Below, in pieces: positions 19,346 to 29,208 of a stretch of 64,000 nt of DNA. The notes under the pieces were generated by a model, which worked only from the letters and a program-made list of their open reading frames with translations, did not search any database and was not told where the DNA came from. How positions within the stretch are numbered: position 1 is the first letter of the stretch; each line of letters starts with the position of its first letter. The translations under genes and the position numbers were made by a program. Source of the DNA: Stenotrophomonas sp. 610A2. Its GTDB lineage: Bacteria; Pseudomonadota; Gammaproteobacteria; Xanthomonadales; Xanthomonadaceae. The stretch spans positions 4,290,001 through 4,354,000 of the forward strand of contig NZ_CP130832.1 in the NCBI RefSeq assembly GCF_030549615.1. Reading direction: 5' to 3'.

Positions 19346-19813
19346 TCAGCGCACCCCGGTGTGGCCGAATCCACCCGTTCCACGTGCACTGTCGATGAAA
19401 GTATCTACTACCTGCAACGTTACGCGTGCAATCGGCATCACCACCAACTGCGCGATACGGTCGCCCGGTTCAATCGTGAATGCGTCGCGGCCTCGGTTCC
19501 ACACGCTGATCAGCAGAGGGCCCTGGTAGTCGGCATCGATCAGGCCGGTGCCATTGCCCAGCACGATGCCGTGCCGATGGCCCAGCCCCGAACGCGGCAG
19601 CACCACCGCACACAGGCCCGGGTCGGCGATATGGATCGCGATGCCGCTGGGCAGCAGTGCCGCGTCGCCGGGTTCCAGCGTCAGCGCCGCTTCGGTGGCT
19701 GCGCGCAGGTCCATGCCAGCGCTGGCCTCGGTGGCGTAAGCCGGCAGCGGCCAGCTGTCGCCGAAGCGCGGGTCCAACAACTTCACCTGCAAGGGCTGCA
19801 GTCCATTACTCAT
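19346..19813 (-). CDS. dut: Deoxyuridine 5'-triphosphate nucleotidohydrolase
   Basis: Trimeric dUTPase hydrolysing dUTP to dUMP, which keeps uracil out of DNA and feeds dTMP synthesis. 155 residues. The five dUTPase motifs are visible: [40 protein letters not shown] and GTGGFGHTG (C-terminal). Overlaps the coaBC stop by 4 nt (ATGA). Confidence 0.97.
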   Translation of the reverse strand: MSNGLQPLQVKLLDPRFGDSWPLPAYATEASAGMDLRAATEAALTLEPGDAALLPSGIAIHIADPGLCAVVLPRSGLGHRHGIVLGNGTGLIDADYQGPLLISVWNRGRDAFTIEPGDRIAQLVVMPIARVTLQVVDTFIDSARGTGGFGHTGVR

Positions 19814-21051
19814 GCGTCCAACCTCTCGGCAATCAAATCCAACAACTGTTCGGCAAGCTGGGTCTTGGCGGTGCCCGGGAACTCGCGCAGGCCACCATTC
19901 CAGTAGGCAACGGCGGCGTTCTGGTCGCTTTCAAAGCCATTGCCGGCAATGCCGACCTGGTTGGCGATGATGAGGTCCAGGTGCTTGTCGGCCAGCTTGC
20001 CACGTGCGTACTTCTCGACGTCGTGAGTTTCCGCGGCAAAACCGACCACCAGCTTCAATGCCTGCTCCTGCACGGCCACTTCGGCCAGGATGTCGGCGGT
20101 ACGCACCAGTTCCAGCGTCAGCGTCTGGGTGCCGGCGGTCTTTTTCAGCTTCTGTGGCGAGACCTGGCGTGGCGTGTAATCGGCCACGGCGGCGGCGCCG
20201 ATGTAGATATCGGCCGGCAAGGCCCCCAGCACGGCGTCACGCATCTGCGCGGCGGAGCGCACATCAATGCGCTGCACACCGGCCGGGGTGGGCAACTGCA
20301 CTGGGCCGCTGACCAGTACCACCTGCGCGCCCTGACGGGCGGCGGCGGCGGCCAGGGCGTAGCCCATCTTGCCGCTGGAGCGGTTGCCGACGTAGCGCAC
20401 CGGGTCCAGGTCTTCATAGGTGGGGCCGGCGCTGATCAACACGCGCATGCCGTTGAGCCGCCCCGGTTTGGCCGGTGCCTGTGGGGCCAAGCCGCCCGCC
20501 AGCGCAGCAATGATGGTCGGCGCCTCGCTGACCCGGCCCGGGCCGGATTCGCCCTCGGCCAGCGGGCCATCTTCCGGCCCGATCACCTGTACGCCGCGCT
20601 CGCGCAGCAGCGCCATGTTGGCCTGGGTAGCCGGGTGCAGCCACATGCGGTGGTTCATTGCCGGGCACACGGTCAGCGGCGCGGTACTTGCCAGGCACAG
20701 CGTGGTCACCAGATCGTCGGCGTTGCCGTGCGCCAGCCGCGCCAGCAGGTCAGCGGTGGCCGGGGCGATGACGATGCGGTCGGCCCAGCGCGCCAGTTCG
20801 ATATGGCCCATGGCCTGTTCGGCGGCACTGTCCCACAGGGTGGTGCGGGTCGGATGGCCGGACAGCGCCTGGAAGCTCAAGGGGGTGACGAACTGCTGTG
20901 CACCCGCCGTCATCGCCACCTGCACGGTAGCGCCGGCGTCACGCAGCCGGCGTACCAGCTCCAGCGACTTGTACGCGGCGATGCCGCCGCCTACGCATAG
21001 CAGCAGCTTCTGTCCTTCCAAAGGTCGGGAAGTGGGGGAAACGCTGGTCAC
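19810..21051 (-). CDS. coaBC: Bifunctional phosphopantothenoylcysteine decarboxylase / phosphopantothenate-cysteine ligase
   Basis: Two consecutive coenzyme A synthesis steps in one 413-residue protein. The N-terminal flavin-dependent CoaC half has [19 protein letters not shown] and the CPAMNHRMW motif. The C-terminal CoaB half has [20 protein letters not shown] and [11 protein letters not shown] start at 21051. First gene of the coaBC-dut-algC operon and divergent from radC. Confidence 0.96.
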   Translation of the reverse strand: MTSVSPTSRPLEGQKLLLCVGGGIAAYKSLELVRRLRDAGATVQVAMTAGAQQFVTPLSFQALSGHPTRTTLWDSAAEQAMGHIELARWADRIVIAPATADLLARLAHGNADDLVTTLCLASTAPLTVCPAMNHRMWLHPATQANMALLRERGVQVIGPEDGPLAEGESGPGRVSEAPTIIAALAGGLAPQAPAKPGRLNGMRVLISAGPTYEDLDPVRYVGNRSSGKMGYALAAAAARQGAQVVLVSGPVQLPTPAGVQRIDVRSAAQMRDAVLGALPADIYIGAAAVADYTPRQVSPQKLKKTAGTQTLTLELVRTADILAEVAVQEQALKLVVGFAAETHDVEKYARGKLADKHLDLIIANQVGIAGNGFESDQNAAVAYWNGGLREFPGTAKTQLAEQLLDLIAERLDA

Positions 21052-21148
21052 GGATGGATATTCCTAGGTACAGAAGAAGGGTTAGCTTAACCGAAGGCTT
21101 TGTTGCGCCTGATCCAGTTTTTGGCAAATGGCGGTGAATCTGCCACTC

Positions 21149-21823
21149 ATGCATATCCGTGATTGGCCCAGCGCTGAACGCCCGCGCGAGAAGCTTCTTG
21201 CACGCGGCGTGGCCGCGCTTTCCGATGCTGAACTGTTGGCGATCTTCCTTGGCTCGGGTCTGCGCGGGCGTGATGCCGTGCAGACAGCGCGCGAGCTGCT
21301 GCAGGCGCATGGTCCGCTGCGGGCACTGCTGGACCGGAGCGCACCACAACTGGCCAAGCTGCCCGGGCTGGGCCCCGCCCGTGCCTGCCAGTTCAGCGCC
21401 GCGCTGGAACTGGGCCGGCGCCATCTGGCTGCCGCGCTGGAGCGTGGCGAGGCCCTGACCGATCCGGCCGCCGCCGGCCGTTACTTCGCCCAGCGCCTGC
21501 GCCACCGGCCGCAGGAGGTGTTTGCCGTGCTGTTCCTGGACAACCGCCACCGGGCCGTGGCCTTCGAGGAGTTATCCACAGGCACGGTGGACAGCGCCGA
21601 GGTCCACCCGCGTGAAGTCGTCCGCCAGGCCTTGGCACACAACGCCGCAGCGGTGATCCTCGGCCACAACCACCCGTCCGGGAACCCGGAGCCCTCGGCG
21701 GCCGACCGCGCCATCACCCAGCGCCTGCAGCAGGCCCTGGCGCTGGTGGATATCCGTCTGCTCGACCATTTCGTGATCGGCGACGGCGCACCGGTGTCGC
21801 TGGCCGCACGTGGCTGGGTCTGA
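21149..21823 (+). CDS. radC: RadC-family JAB/MPN-domain protein
   Basis: 224 residues. An N-terminal UPF0758 helix-hairpin-helix region ([18 protein letters not shown]) is followed by an MPN/JAMM metalloprotease-like domain with intact signature [17 protein letters not shown]. The family was once called DNA repair protein RadC, but its biochemical role remains unsettled. I chose ATG 21149 ([17 protein letters not shown]), the conserved family start; an ATG seven codons upstream is possible. Confidence 0.9.
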   Translation: MHIRDWPSAERPREKLLARGVAALSDAELLAIFLGSGLRGRDAVQTARELLQAHGPLRALLDRSAPQLAKLPGLGPARACQFSAALELGRRHLAAALERGEALTDPAAAGRYFAQRLRHRPQEVFAVLFLDNRHRAVAFEELSTGTVDSAEVHPREVVRQALAHNAAAVILGHNHPSGNPEPSAADRAITQRLQQALALVDIRLLDHFVIGDGAPVSLAARGWV

Positions 21824-22018
21824 GCGGGGCGGCCTGAATCGATCTGCCCGCAGCGCCCACCCCGGATCCGTCGGGGCGGGGTTGGAACACCCTGCGCCTG
21901 CTGCCCATGGCGGGTTTTCTGTTTTTTTGACATTCCTGACCCCTGCCGGCGCCTCGCGGGCGGCCTTGCCGCAGGTCAGGTAAAATGGTCAGTTCCGCGC
22001 TTCAAGCAGAATAGTCAC

Positions 22019-23707
22019 GTGAAAGCCCAACTCCGCGCCCTCATCGGCCAAGGCATCGAAGCCTTGCGCGCCAACGGCACTTTGCCTGCCGACACCCTGC
22101 CGCCGGATTTCGTGGTCGAGCGACCCAAGACCCGCGAACACGGTGATTTCGCCACCAACGCCGCCATGCTGCTGGCCAAGGCCGCGCGCAGCAATCCGCG
22201 CGCCGTCGCGCAGGCACTGGTTGCCGCGTTGCCGGTCAGCGACGACATCGTCAATGTCGAGATCGCCGGCCCTGGCTTCATCAACTTCAAACTCTCGCCG
22301 GTGGCTTACCAGCGCGAAGTGGTCAGCGTGCTCAAGGAAGCCGAAGACTACGGCCGCAACCTGAGTGGCAACGGCCGCAGCGTCGGCGTCGAGTACGTGT
22401 CGGCCAACCCGACCGGCCCGCTGCATGTCGGCCACGGCCGCGCCGGTGCGATCGGCGACTGCATCGCCCGCGTGCTGGAAGCCAACGGCTGGAACGCCAA
22501 GCGCGAGTTCTATTACAACGACGCCGGCGTGCAGATCGAAAACCTCGCCAAGTCGGTGCAGGCACGTGCGCGCGGCTTCAAGCCGGGCGACGAGCAGTGG
22601 CCGACCGACGCCTACAACGGCGAATACATCGGCGACGTGGCCAAGGCCTACCTGCTCGGTGAGACCGTGGACCTGGAAGGCAGCCAAATCGTCGCCGCCA
22701 AGGATGCCGAGAACCTGGAAGAAGTCCGCCGCTTCGCCGTTGCCTACCTGCGCAACGAGCAGAACCTGGACCTGGCCGCATTCGGCGTGGATTTCGACAT
22801 CTACTTCCTGGAAAGCTCGCTGTACAAGGACGGCAAGGTTGCCGAGACCGTGCAGCAGCTGATCAGCTCCGGCCATACCTACGAGGAAGGCGGCGCGCTG
22901 TGGCTGCGCTCCACCGATTTCGGTGACGACAAGGACCGCGTGATGCGCAAGTCCGACGGCACCTTTACCTATTTCCTGCCGGACGTGGCCTACCACCTGA
23001 GCAAGTGGCAACGCGGTTACGAACGCGCCATCACCGAGCTGGGTGCCGACCACCACGGTTCGCTGGCGCGCGTGCGCGCCGGCCTGCAGGCGCTGGACCT
23101 GGGCATTCCCAAGGGCTGGCCGGAATACGTGCTGCACCAGATGGTGACGGTGATGCGCGGTGGCGAGGAAGTGAAGCTGTCCAAGCGTGCCGGCAGCTAC
23201 CTGACCCTGCGCGACCTGATCGAAGAAGTGGGCAGCGATGCGGTGCGTTGGTTCCTGATCGCGCGCAAGCCCGATTCGCAGCTGACCTTCGACATCGACC
23301 TGGCCCGCCAGCAGAGCAGCGACAACCCGGTGTTCTACGTGCAGTACGCGCATGCCCGCGTCTGCTCGCTGCTGCGCCAGGCGCAGGAGAAGGGCCTGGA
23401 CTACAAGCAGGTCGAAGGCCTGGCGGCGCTGTCGCGTCTTGGCGATGACGCCTCGCTGGAACTGATGAACGAAATCTCGCGTTACCCGGAAGTGGTGGAA
23501 GCGGCCGGCATCGCGCTGGAACCGCACCAGATCGCGCAGTATCTGCGTGAATTGGCACACGCTTTCCACACGTGGTATCACGGCACGCCGGTACTGGTGG
23601 ATGATGCCGCCGAGCGCAACGCCAAGCTCGCCTTGGCCAGCGCCGCACGGCAGACCCTGGCCAACGGCCTGAGCATCCTGGGCGTCAGTGCCCCGGAAAA
23701 GATGTAA
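22019..23707 (+). CDS. argS: Arginyl-tRNA synthetase
   Basis: Class I synthetase for tRNA-Arg. 562 residues. HIGH-type motif [10 protein letters not shown], the KMSKS region replaced by KLSKRAGSY, and a C-terminal anticodon-binding helical domain ending [18 protein letters not shown] start at 22019 gives the usual [17 protein letters not shown]-terminus. The SPOR-domain gene follows 21 nt downstream, the arrangement seen for argS and ftsN-like genes in pseudomonads. Confidence 0.97.
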   Translation: MKAQLRALIGQGIEALRANGTLPADTLPPDFVVERPKTREHGDFATNAAMLLAKAARSNPRAVAQALVAALPVSDDIVNVEIAGPGFINFKLSPVAYQREVVSVLKEAEDYGRNLSGNGRSVGVEYVSANPTGPLHVGHGRAGAIGDCIARVLEANGWNAKREFYYNDAGVQIENLAKSVQARARGFKPGDEQWPTDAYNGEYIGDVAKAYLLGETVDLEGSQIVAAKDAENLEEVRRFAVAYLRNEQNLDLAAFGVDFDIYFLESSLYKDGKVAETVQQLISSGHTYEEGGALWLRSTDFGDDKDRVMRKSDGTFTYFLPDVAYHLSKWQRGYERAITELGADHHGSLARVRAGLQALDLGIPKGWPEYVLHQMVTVMRGGEEVKLSKRAGSYLTLRDLIEEVGSDAVRWFLIARKPDSQLTFDIDLARQQSSDNPVFYVQYAHARVCSLLRQAQEKGLDYKQVEGLAALSRLGDDASLELMNEISRYPEVVEAAGIALEPHQIAQYLRELAHAFHTWYHGTPVLVDDAAERNAKLALASAARQTLANGLSILGVSAPEKM

Positions 23708-23728
23708 ACACCTGGAGACGCAGTAGAC

Positions 23729-24613
23729 ATGGCAGCACGACGCGGCAAAAGCCAAGCCCGGCGCAACAACGACAATGGCACGCCCGGCTGGGTGTGGCTG
23801 GTTGCCGGCGTGGCGATTGCGGCGGTGGTGTTCCTGGCGGCGCCCAACCTGTTCAAGAAGGACGGCGATGGTTTCCTGCGCGTAGGCCCACAACCCAACC
23901 CGGACGCACAGCCGGCGCCGGTTGCCGATGCCGACGTCGACGCCGGTGTGGAATCGAACAAGCCAGCCACCCCTGCCGGCGCCAAGCCGGAGGAGAAGCC
24001 AGCCACCCAGTACGACTTCTACACCTTGCTGCCGGGCACGGAAGTACAGATGTCCGACGCCGAGTTGGCAGCCAGCGCCAAGGCCGAGGAGCAGCGCCGT
24101 GCTGCTGCAGCGCGCGCGAGCGCGGCAGCAACGCCGACTACGCCTGCCACGCCACCGACCGAGGCCCAGCGTGCACAGGCGGCACTGGAAGGGCGTCCGT
24201 TGCCGGCACCGGTGAGCGAGACGGTTCGCCAGCCGGCACCGATCAGTGAAACGGCGGCGCGTCCGGCCCAGGTTGCCAGCGCTACCCCAGCACCTGCGGC
24301 CACCGCACCAAGGCCGGCACCTGCTGCGGCTGCGCCAGCGGCGACTGTTGCCGCTGCCGCACCGGCGGCAGCGACCGACAATGTTCGCTACATCCTGCAG
24401 GCAGGTGCGTTTGGTGCGTCGGGTGATGCCGAATCGACCAAGGCCAAGCTGGCCATGATGGGCTTGGCTGCGCGGGTGGAATCGGCGCAGATCAACGGCA
24501 ACACCGTTTACCGCGTGCGCATGGGCCCGTATGGCACCGCCAGCGAACTGGCAGAGGCCAAGGCCAAGCTCAACGGCACCGGCTTGCAGGCGATGGCGAT
24601 CAAGGCGCAGTGA
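23729..24613 (+). CDS. SPOR-domain cell-division-type protein (FtsN-like)
   Basis: 294-residue bitopic membrane protein: short basic cytoplasmic N-terminus, one membrane span (about 20-38, GWVWLVAGVAIAAVVFL), a long Ala/Pro-rich periplasmic linker, and a C-terminal SPOR domain (about 218-294, YILQAGAFGASGDAESTKAK). SPOR domains bind denuded glycan at division septa, so a divisome role like FtsN is likely. The start has GGAGACGCAG upstream. Likely co-transcribed with argS. Confidence 0.85.
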   Translation: MAARRGKSQARRNNDNGTPGWVWLVAGVAIAAVVFLAAPNLFKKDGDGFLRVGPQPNPDAQPAPVADADVDAGVESNKPATPAGAKPEEKPATQYDFYTLLPGTEVQMSDAELAASAKAEEQRRAAAARASAAATPTTPATPPTEAQRAQAALEGRPLPAPVSETVRQPAPISETAARPAQVASATPAPAATAPRPAPAAAAPAATVAAAAPAAATDNVRYILQAGAFGASGDAESTKAKLAMMGLAARVESAQINGNTVYRVRMGPYGTASELAEAKAKLNGTGLQAMAIKAQ

Positions 24614-24840
24614 AGTCGCCTACGGCGGCTTCACCCCAAAGTTTGTGAAGCAAACTTTGGGCCCCATGCCCGTCTTCTCCACAACCCCGCGCCTGTCGGC
24701 GCGCCCCCTTTACTAAAGGGGAGAGGTGAAACCGCCGATGGCGGCTTCACCCCCAAGATTTGCTTCGCGAATCTTGGGCCCCGTGCCCTTCTTATCCAAA
24801 ACCCCGCGCCTGTCGGCGCGCCCCCTTTACTAAAGGGGGC
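24614..24840. repeat. Direct duplication of a roughly 110-bp intergenic element
   Basis: Two copies (about 24617-24722 and 24732-24839). Each contains GGCGGCTTCACCCC, an inverted repeat (AAAGTTTG/CAAACTTT in copy one, AAGATT/AATCTT in copy two), CCCCGCGCCTGTCGGCGCGC and CCCCTTTACTAAAGGGG. The internal hairpins differ in sequence but keep complementarity, so the structure appears conserved. No gene is seen in 24614-25269. Confidence 0.8.
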
Positions 24841-25019
24841 TGTTGCGACTGACAGGTCGCTCGAAAAGCTTCTCGATCATTCAGGCCCTGACGTCGCTTT
24901 GATGTTGGGGCTTTTTGTTGGTGCCGTTGTAGCGCCGGTGCGTGCAGGCACCTGGGGCTTTGAGTGCGCATTTGCTCGAGAGCTGGTTTCTCTTGCGACG
25001 CTGATTTTCCTGCGAAGAG

Positions 25020-25195
25020 CACCCCTCCCCAACCCTCCCTTGCGCCGCAGGCGCCGGGGAGGGTTGGGGAGAAGTGCTTGGCTGTGGCTTTGGCTGTGGC
25101 TTTAGCTTTAGCTTTAGCCCTTCTCCCGCCTGCGGGAGAAGGGTTGGGATGAGGGGCGCTTTGGCTTTGGCTTTGGCTTTTTGCTTTGGTACTTG
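25020..25195. repeat. Hairpin repeats and GGCTTT-type simple repeats upstream of ydfG
   Basis: A family B hairpin (CCCCTCCCCAACCCTCCC mirrored around GCGCCGCAGGCGC) at 25020-25072, a short-repeat tract of GGCTTT/GGCTGT units at 25078-25118, a family A hairpin (CCCTTCTCCCGC / GCGGGAGAAGGG) at 25119-25145, and a second GGCTTT tract at 25158-25190. Confidence 0.75.
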
Positions 25196-25269
25196 CTTGT
25201 GCCCTCGACCCCACACCCCAAACGTCCCAAAGTGCGAAAATCAACATCCCCCGCCCCTAGGATTCCGCA

Positions 25270-26022
25270 ATGTCCAAGACCGCTTTGATCACCGGTGCCA
25301 CGTCCGGCTTCGGCGCCGCCGCTGTCCGCCGCTTTGCTGCGGCCGGCTGGAAGGTGATCGCCACCGGTCGTCGTGCCGAGCGCTTGCAGCCGCTGGTTGA
25401 AGAATTCGGCGCCGACAAGATCCACGCCGCCGCCTTCGACATCCGCGATGCCGCCGCAATGGAAGCCGCACTGGCCGCCCTGCCGCCCGCCTTCCGCGAC
25501 ATCGACCTGCTGGTCAACAACGCAGGCCTCGCCCAAGGCACCGCTGCGGCCCAGCACGCCAGCCTGGAAGACTGGCGCACGATGATCGACACCAACATCA
25601 CCGCGCTGGTGACGCTGACCCATCACCTGCTGCCCAAGCTCGTAGAGCGTCGTGGCGCGATCATCAACATCAGCTCCACCGCCGCGCTCTACCCGTATCC
25701 GGGCGGCAATGCCTACGGCGGCACAAAAGCCTTCGTCAGCCAGTTCTCGCTGGGCCTGCGCTCGGACCTGCACGGCACTGGCGTGCGCGTGACCGCAATC
25801 GAGCCGGGCATGGCCGAAACCGAATTCACCTTGGTGCGTACGCACGGCAATCAGGCCGCATCCGACCAGCTGTACGGCGGCGCGAATCCGATGACCGCCG
25901 AAGACATCGCCGAGCAGATCTTCTGGGTGGCGACGCTGCCCGCGCACCTCAACGTCAACCGCATCGAGTTGATGCCGGTAAGCCAGTCGTTCGCCGGCTT
26001 CCAGGTGGCCCGCCAGAGCTGA
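25270..26022 (+). CDS. ydfG: NADP-dependent short-chain dehydrogenase (YdfG family)
   Basis: Classical short-chain dehydrogenase, 250 residues. The cofactor motif is TGATSGFG with an Arg pair (GRR) favouring NADP. It has the NNAG motif, catalytic Ser in NISSTAALYPYPGG, and YGGTK (Tyr/Lys). The C-terminus THPAHL-type segment (TLPAHLNVNRIELMPVSQSF) matches E. coli YdfG, which oxidises L-allo-threonine, serine and 3-hydroxy acids and also acts on malonic semialdehyde. Followed by a strong terminator. Confidence 0.9.
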   Translation: MSKTALITGATSGFGAAAVRRFAAAGWKVIATGRRAERLQPLVEEFGADKIHAAAFDIRDAAAMEAALAALPPAFRDIDLLVNNAGLAQGTAAAQHASLEDWRTMIDTNITALVTLTHHLLPKLVERRGAIINISSTAALYPYPGGNAYGGTKAFVSQFSLGLRSDLHGTGVRVTAIEPGMAETEFTLVRTHGNQAASDQLYGGANPMTAEDIAEQIFWVATLPAHLNVNRIELMPVSQSFAGFQVARQS

Positions 26023-26052
26023 CCATCCTTGGCGATCCAGCACCCCAACGAA

Positions 26053-26083
26053 GCCCCGGGATCGCAAAGATCCCGGGGTTTTT
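26053..26083 (+). terminator. Terminator of ydfG
   Basis: GCCCCGGGATC / GATCCCGGGG stem with a CAAA-type loop and TTTTT tail. Confidence 0.9.
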
Positions 26084-26388
26084 CATATGCACCATGCCAG
26101 CGGCTCTGCTGCATCACCGAGCTAAACTTCAGCGCCGCCATGCCGCTATCAAGGTGCAGTGCCAAGCTGGATCAACCGTCCCGCGCGGCCATGAAGGAAA
26201 CATCACGCTGCCGCAGCAAGGAACAAAGGATTGCGTTTCATGGAAGTCACTTTTGCACGTACCCGCTCCGCGCTTGTTGAACCGGCCTCGAGCCCTGCGC
26301 TTCGCACCAGCACAAGCACTGCCAGACCGTCGCTGTTCAAGTGATGGCATCGCCACCACGCCGTGGTCCGGGAAGCACCGAAGCGACC

Positions 26389-26407
26389 GGCGACATGATC
26401 TGTCGCC
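26389..26407. promoter_or_regulatory. Inverted repeat GGCGACA-N5-TGTCGCC, copy 1 (candidate operator)
   Basis: Perfect 7-nt arms around TGATC, with 72 nt between it and the WYL gene start codon. A second copy with the same arms lies at 30161-30179 with 74 nt before the small membrane-protein gene. Matching arms, spacer length and distance suggest an operator shared by both promoters, probably for the WYL regulator. The rest of the gap 26084-26479 shows no gene. Confidence 0.6.
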
Positions 26408-26479
26408 ATATGTCCGCAGGCTTGCCTGGTAGCTGCAGTAACCGACTGCCCATGCAGCCATCCCAACTGGTCAGAGCTG

Positions 26480-27520
26480 ATGCCCGATAACGATCCCAAG
26501 GACCCTCTCGTACGCAACCTGGTGACGCTCGGGCTTATTCCACGCCATCGCGGCAAGACCACCCAGGAACTGCTGGCGGCATTGAAGGACCGTGGTTTCA
26601 ACATCACCTTGCGCACCTTGCAACGTGACCTCAACGACAAGCTCAGCCGCCACTTCCCGATCATTCCCGTCGAGGACGGCAAAGTGGTGCGCTGGTGCTT
26701 CGACCGTGATGCCCATTTCAACCAGCCTGCACCCGATCCTGCTGAAGCGCTGGCCATGCATCTGGCCGAAGACCATCTGAAGCAGATCCTGCCGCCAGCT
26801 GTCCTGGCGTCGCTGCAGCCGCAATTCACCCAGGCACGGCAACATCTGCAATCGCTTGAGCACAACACCCTGAGCAACTGGGCACGCAGCGTGCGGGTAC
26901 TGCCCAATGGCAAGGCCTTGTTGCCAGCCGGGGTCGCACCGCAGGTATGGGAGCAGGTCGCCAACGCACTGCTGGAACGCCGCCAACTGCAGGTTGCCTA
27001 CCTGAGCAGGGTGAAGGGTGAGCCCAAGACCCTGCAACTTCACTGCAAGGGCCTGGTATCTCGCGGCCCAGTCACCTACCTGTTGGCCAACGTGGGTGAC
27101 TACACCGACATCCGCCATTTCGCATTGCACCGGATCCAGTCCGCATCGGTCATGGATGCGCAAGCCCGGGACGAGGACTTCGATCTGGACGCCTATCTGC
27201 CGACGGCCGCTTTTACTCCCAGGCAGGGTACCGGCGTGGTGGAACTGGTTGCCGACGTCCACCCGCAGCTCGCGCAGACATTGCGCGAAACACCACTCAG
27301 CAAGGACCAGGTGTTGCAGCGGCTGCCCGATAGCGACTGGGAGCGGCTGTCCGCGCACGTCGCCGATGACCAGGAAACGCTGTGGTGGGTATTCGGCCTC
27401 GCTGAAAACATCCTCGTGCATGCACCCGAGTCCCTGCGCAGCCGCATCGAGGACAAGCTTGGCAGGACCGCCCGCATGTATGGGCTGGCGACCACCAGCA
27501 CACCGCTGTCATCCCCTTGA
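26480..27520 (+). CDS. WYL-domain transcriptional regulator
   Basis: 346 residues: N-terminal winged-helix region (about 8-80, TTQELLAALKDRGFNITLRT then LQRDLNDKL), a central WYL domain (about 150-220, with VTYLLANVGDYTDIRHFALHR) and a WYL C-terminal extension (about 235-330). WYL proteins are ligand-sensing regulators enriched next to phage-defence systems. An inverted repeat 72 nt upstream is a candidate autoregulatory site. The downstream gene either overlaps its stop (TTG 27517) or starts 56 nt later. No close relative can be named from the sequence alone. Confidence 0.88.
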   Translation: MPDNDPKDPLVRNLVTLGLIPRHRGKTTQELLAALKDRGFNITLRTLQRDLNDKLSRHFPIIPVEDGKVVRWCFDRDAHFNQPAPDPAEALAMHLAEDHLKQILPPAVLASLQPQFTQARQHLQSLEHNTLSNWARSVRVLPNGKALLPAGVAPQVWEQVANALLERRQLQVAYLSRVKGEPKTLQLHCKGLVSRGPVTYLLANVGDYTDIRHFALHRIQSASVMDAQARDEDFDLDAYLPTAAFTPRQGTGVVELVADVHPQLAQTLRETPLSKDQVLQRLPDSDWERLSAHVADDQETLWWVFGLAENILVHAPESLRSRIEDKLGRTARMYGLATTSTPLSSP

Positions 27521-27576
27521 ATGCTGGACCGGAAGTTGCCAGCACCGAATCAACATGTGAGCAGACGAACCCGAGC

Positions 27577-29184
27577 ATGAACACATCAGCACCCAGCCAA
27601 CTGGTCATCGAGATCGACGAGGAAGTCGCCGTTCTCATCGCCGAAATCAACGCCAGCCCCGGTGTGTCGCGCAGCGATTTCGCTGACAACCTGAAAGATG
27701 TCGTGATTGACTCGGTACTTGGCCCGTTTGGGCTGAGCAGGTCCATGTTCTCCGACAAGGATGGTGGCAGCATCACCACCGCACACAACTTCGAGGAAGC
27801 ACTTGCGGACGGCAAGGAGCACCTGATCGCACTGCGTGATGCCGAACGCCTGCAATCGCTGAAGGAATCCCGCGAGAACCGGATCGATCGCAGCGCCGGC
27901 AACAAGCAGCAAGGCATCGCGCCGGGCAAGCACCATGCCTATGACCAGGCCTTGGAGCAAGCGATGCCGCTGAAATCCGCAACACCTGATACCAAGGATG
28001 CGTACACCGGCCGCGATATGAAGACGCCGTCGCGTGACCATGTAATCCCGGTTGGCGAGATTGAGCGCTCGGCCAAGGGACAGCTGGCACAGACGCCCGA
28101 AGAGCGCGTGCAGACCGCAACGCTCAAGGAAAATCTGGTCTGGACCGAGAAGTCCCTCAATTCGTCCAAGCAGGACAGTGACCTGATGCTCTGGGCCACC
28201 GCGGAGACGGCACCGTTGGCCGGAACCAATGATCGGCGCTACGGCATCGACATGGAGAAGGCACAGGAGATCTACGAGACATCGAAGAAGGCGGTGGAAC
28301 GGAAGCAGAACCTGGCCATGCTCAAGAAGCAGTCAAAGGAGTTCCTGATCGAGGGCGGCTCGGAAGCCGGCAAGCTCGCCCTGCGGCAGATCCTGGGCAT
28401 GATCCTGAAAGACCTGGCTTCCGGCCTGATCGACGACGTCAAACAACTGGTCCGCGATGGCTTCCAGAGCCTGAAACAGCTGGCCGAACTGCTGAAGGCC
28501 CGGCTGCTGGCAACCGCCAGTACGCTCAAGGAGAAATGGGCTGATTTCCTGAAGGAAGGCGGCATGGCCGGCTTCGCCGGACTGCTGTCCAACCTGATCA
28601 CGCTGCTGATCAACAGCTTCGTGACCACGGCCAAGCGCATCGTGACCATCATCCGCGAATCCACCCTCGCCGTGATCCGTTCCATCAAGTTGATCGCGCT
28701 GCCACCGGAAGGCATGAGCGGTAGCGATATCGCCATGGAAGTCCTCAAACTGCTCTCCGGCGGCCTGGTCACCGCAGCCACCTTGCTGCTGCAGGAATCG
28801 GTGGCCAAGGCAATCGAATCAATCCCGCTGCTGACGCCGTTCGCCCAGGATATCTCCTCGGTGCTGGTGGCCATCCTCAGCGGAACAATGGGCCTGCTCA
28901 CCGTGCTTGCCTTCGACCGCCTGAAGGAACACATCGCATTCCAGAACAAGCAGCTGGCCGACGTGCATCGCGGCCATGCTGTTGCCCATCTCAAGATGAA
29001 GCAGACGCTGATGATGTTCGACCATTCATATGCGCATGTGGTTGCCACCACCACCCAGATGCAGCTGGAGCTCTCCAGCACATGGATGGAGATCGAGGAA
29101 TCCTCACAACACGCCCACGTCGCAATCGATGGCTATGCGAGCGCCGTGGACAAACTGCGCTTGCTGGCCAAGCGCGCCCCGTAA
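27577..29184 (+). CDS. Membrane-associated protein with HNH nuclease-like motif
   Basis: 535 residues, not recognised as a named family. Residues 154-200 contain RDHVIPVGE, a gap, then ENLVWTEKSLNSSKQD. This has the spacing and residue order of HNH nucleases (Asp-His, Asn, Asn...Lys), resembling the DHIVP...LTRSDKNRGKSD layout of the Cas9 HNH domain. A charged amphipathic region follows (240-330), then hydrophobic segments at about 331-349, 384-405 and 425-446, and a helical tail. No signal peptide. An in-frame TTG at 27517 overlapping the WYL stop would add 20 residues; ATG 27577 (MNTSAPSQLV) is the conservative choice. Likely effector of the WYL-led cassette; the nuclease assignment is inference. 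Confidence 0.65.
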   Translation: MNTSAPSQLVIEIDEEVAVLIAEINASPGVSRSDFADNLKDVVIDSVLGPFGLSRSMFSDKDGGSITTAHNFEEALADGKEHLIALRDAERLQSLKESRENRIDRSAGNKQQGIAPGKHHAYDQALEQAMPLKSATPDTKDAYTGRDMKTPSRDHVIPVGEIERSAKGQLAQTPEERVQTATLKENLVWTEKSLNSSKQDSDLMLWATAETAPLAGTNDRRYGIDMEKAQEIYETSKKAVERKQNLAMLKKQSKEFLIEGGSEAGKLALRQILGMILKDLASGLIDDVKQLVRDGFQSLKQLAELLKARLLATASTLKEKWADFLKEGGMAGFAGLLSNLITLLINSFVTTAKRIVTIIRESTLAVIRSIKLIALPPEGMSGSDIAMEVLKLLSGGLVTAATLLLQESVAKAIESIPLLTPFAQDISSVLVAILSGTMGLLTVLAFDRLKEHIAFQNKQLADVHRGHAVAHLKMKQTLMMFDHSYAHVVATTTQMQLELSSTWMEIEESSQHAHVAIDGYASAVDKLRLLAKRAP

Positions 29185-29208
29185 CCCGGCACTCATGCAA
29201 GCAGCTCA

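Noticed and set aside
21989..23893. 634-codon minus-strand frame antisense to argS
   Set aside because: Antisense by-product of GC-rich codon bias; argS is unmistakable.
26203..26964. Minus-strand frame overlapping the WYL gene start
   Set aside because: Antisense to a well-supported regulator; no family features.
27577..29184. Cas9 or transposon-encoded IscB-like nuclease
   Set aside because: HNH-like motif only; no RuvC motifs, arginine-rich bridge helix, guide RNA region or repeats, and hydrophobic segments are present.
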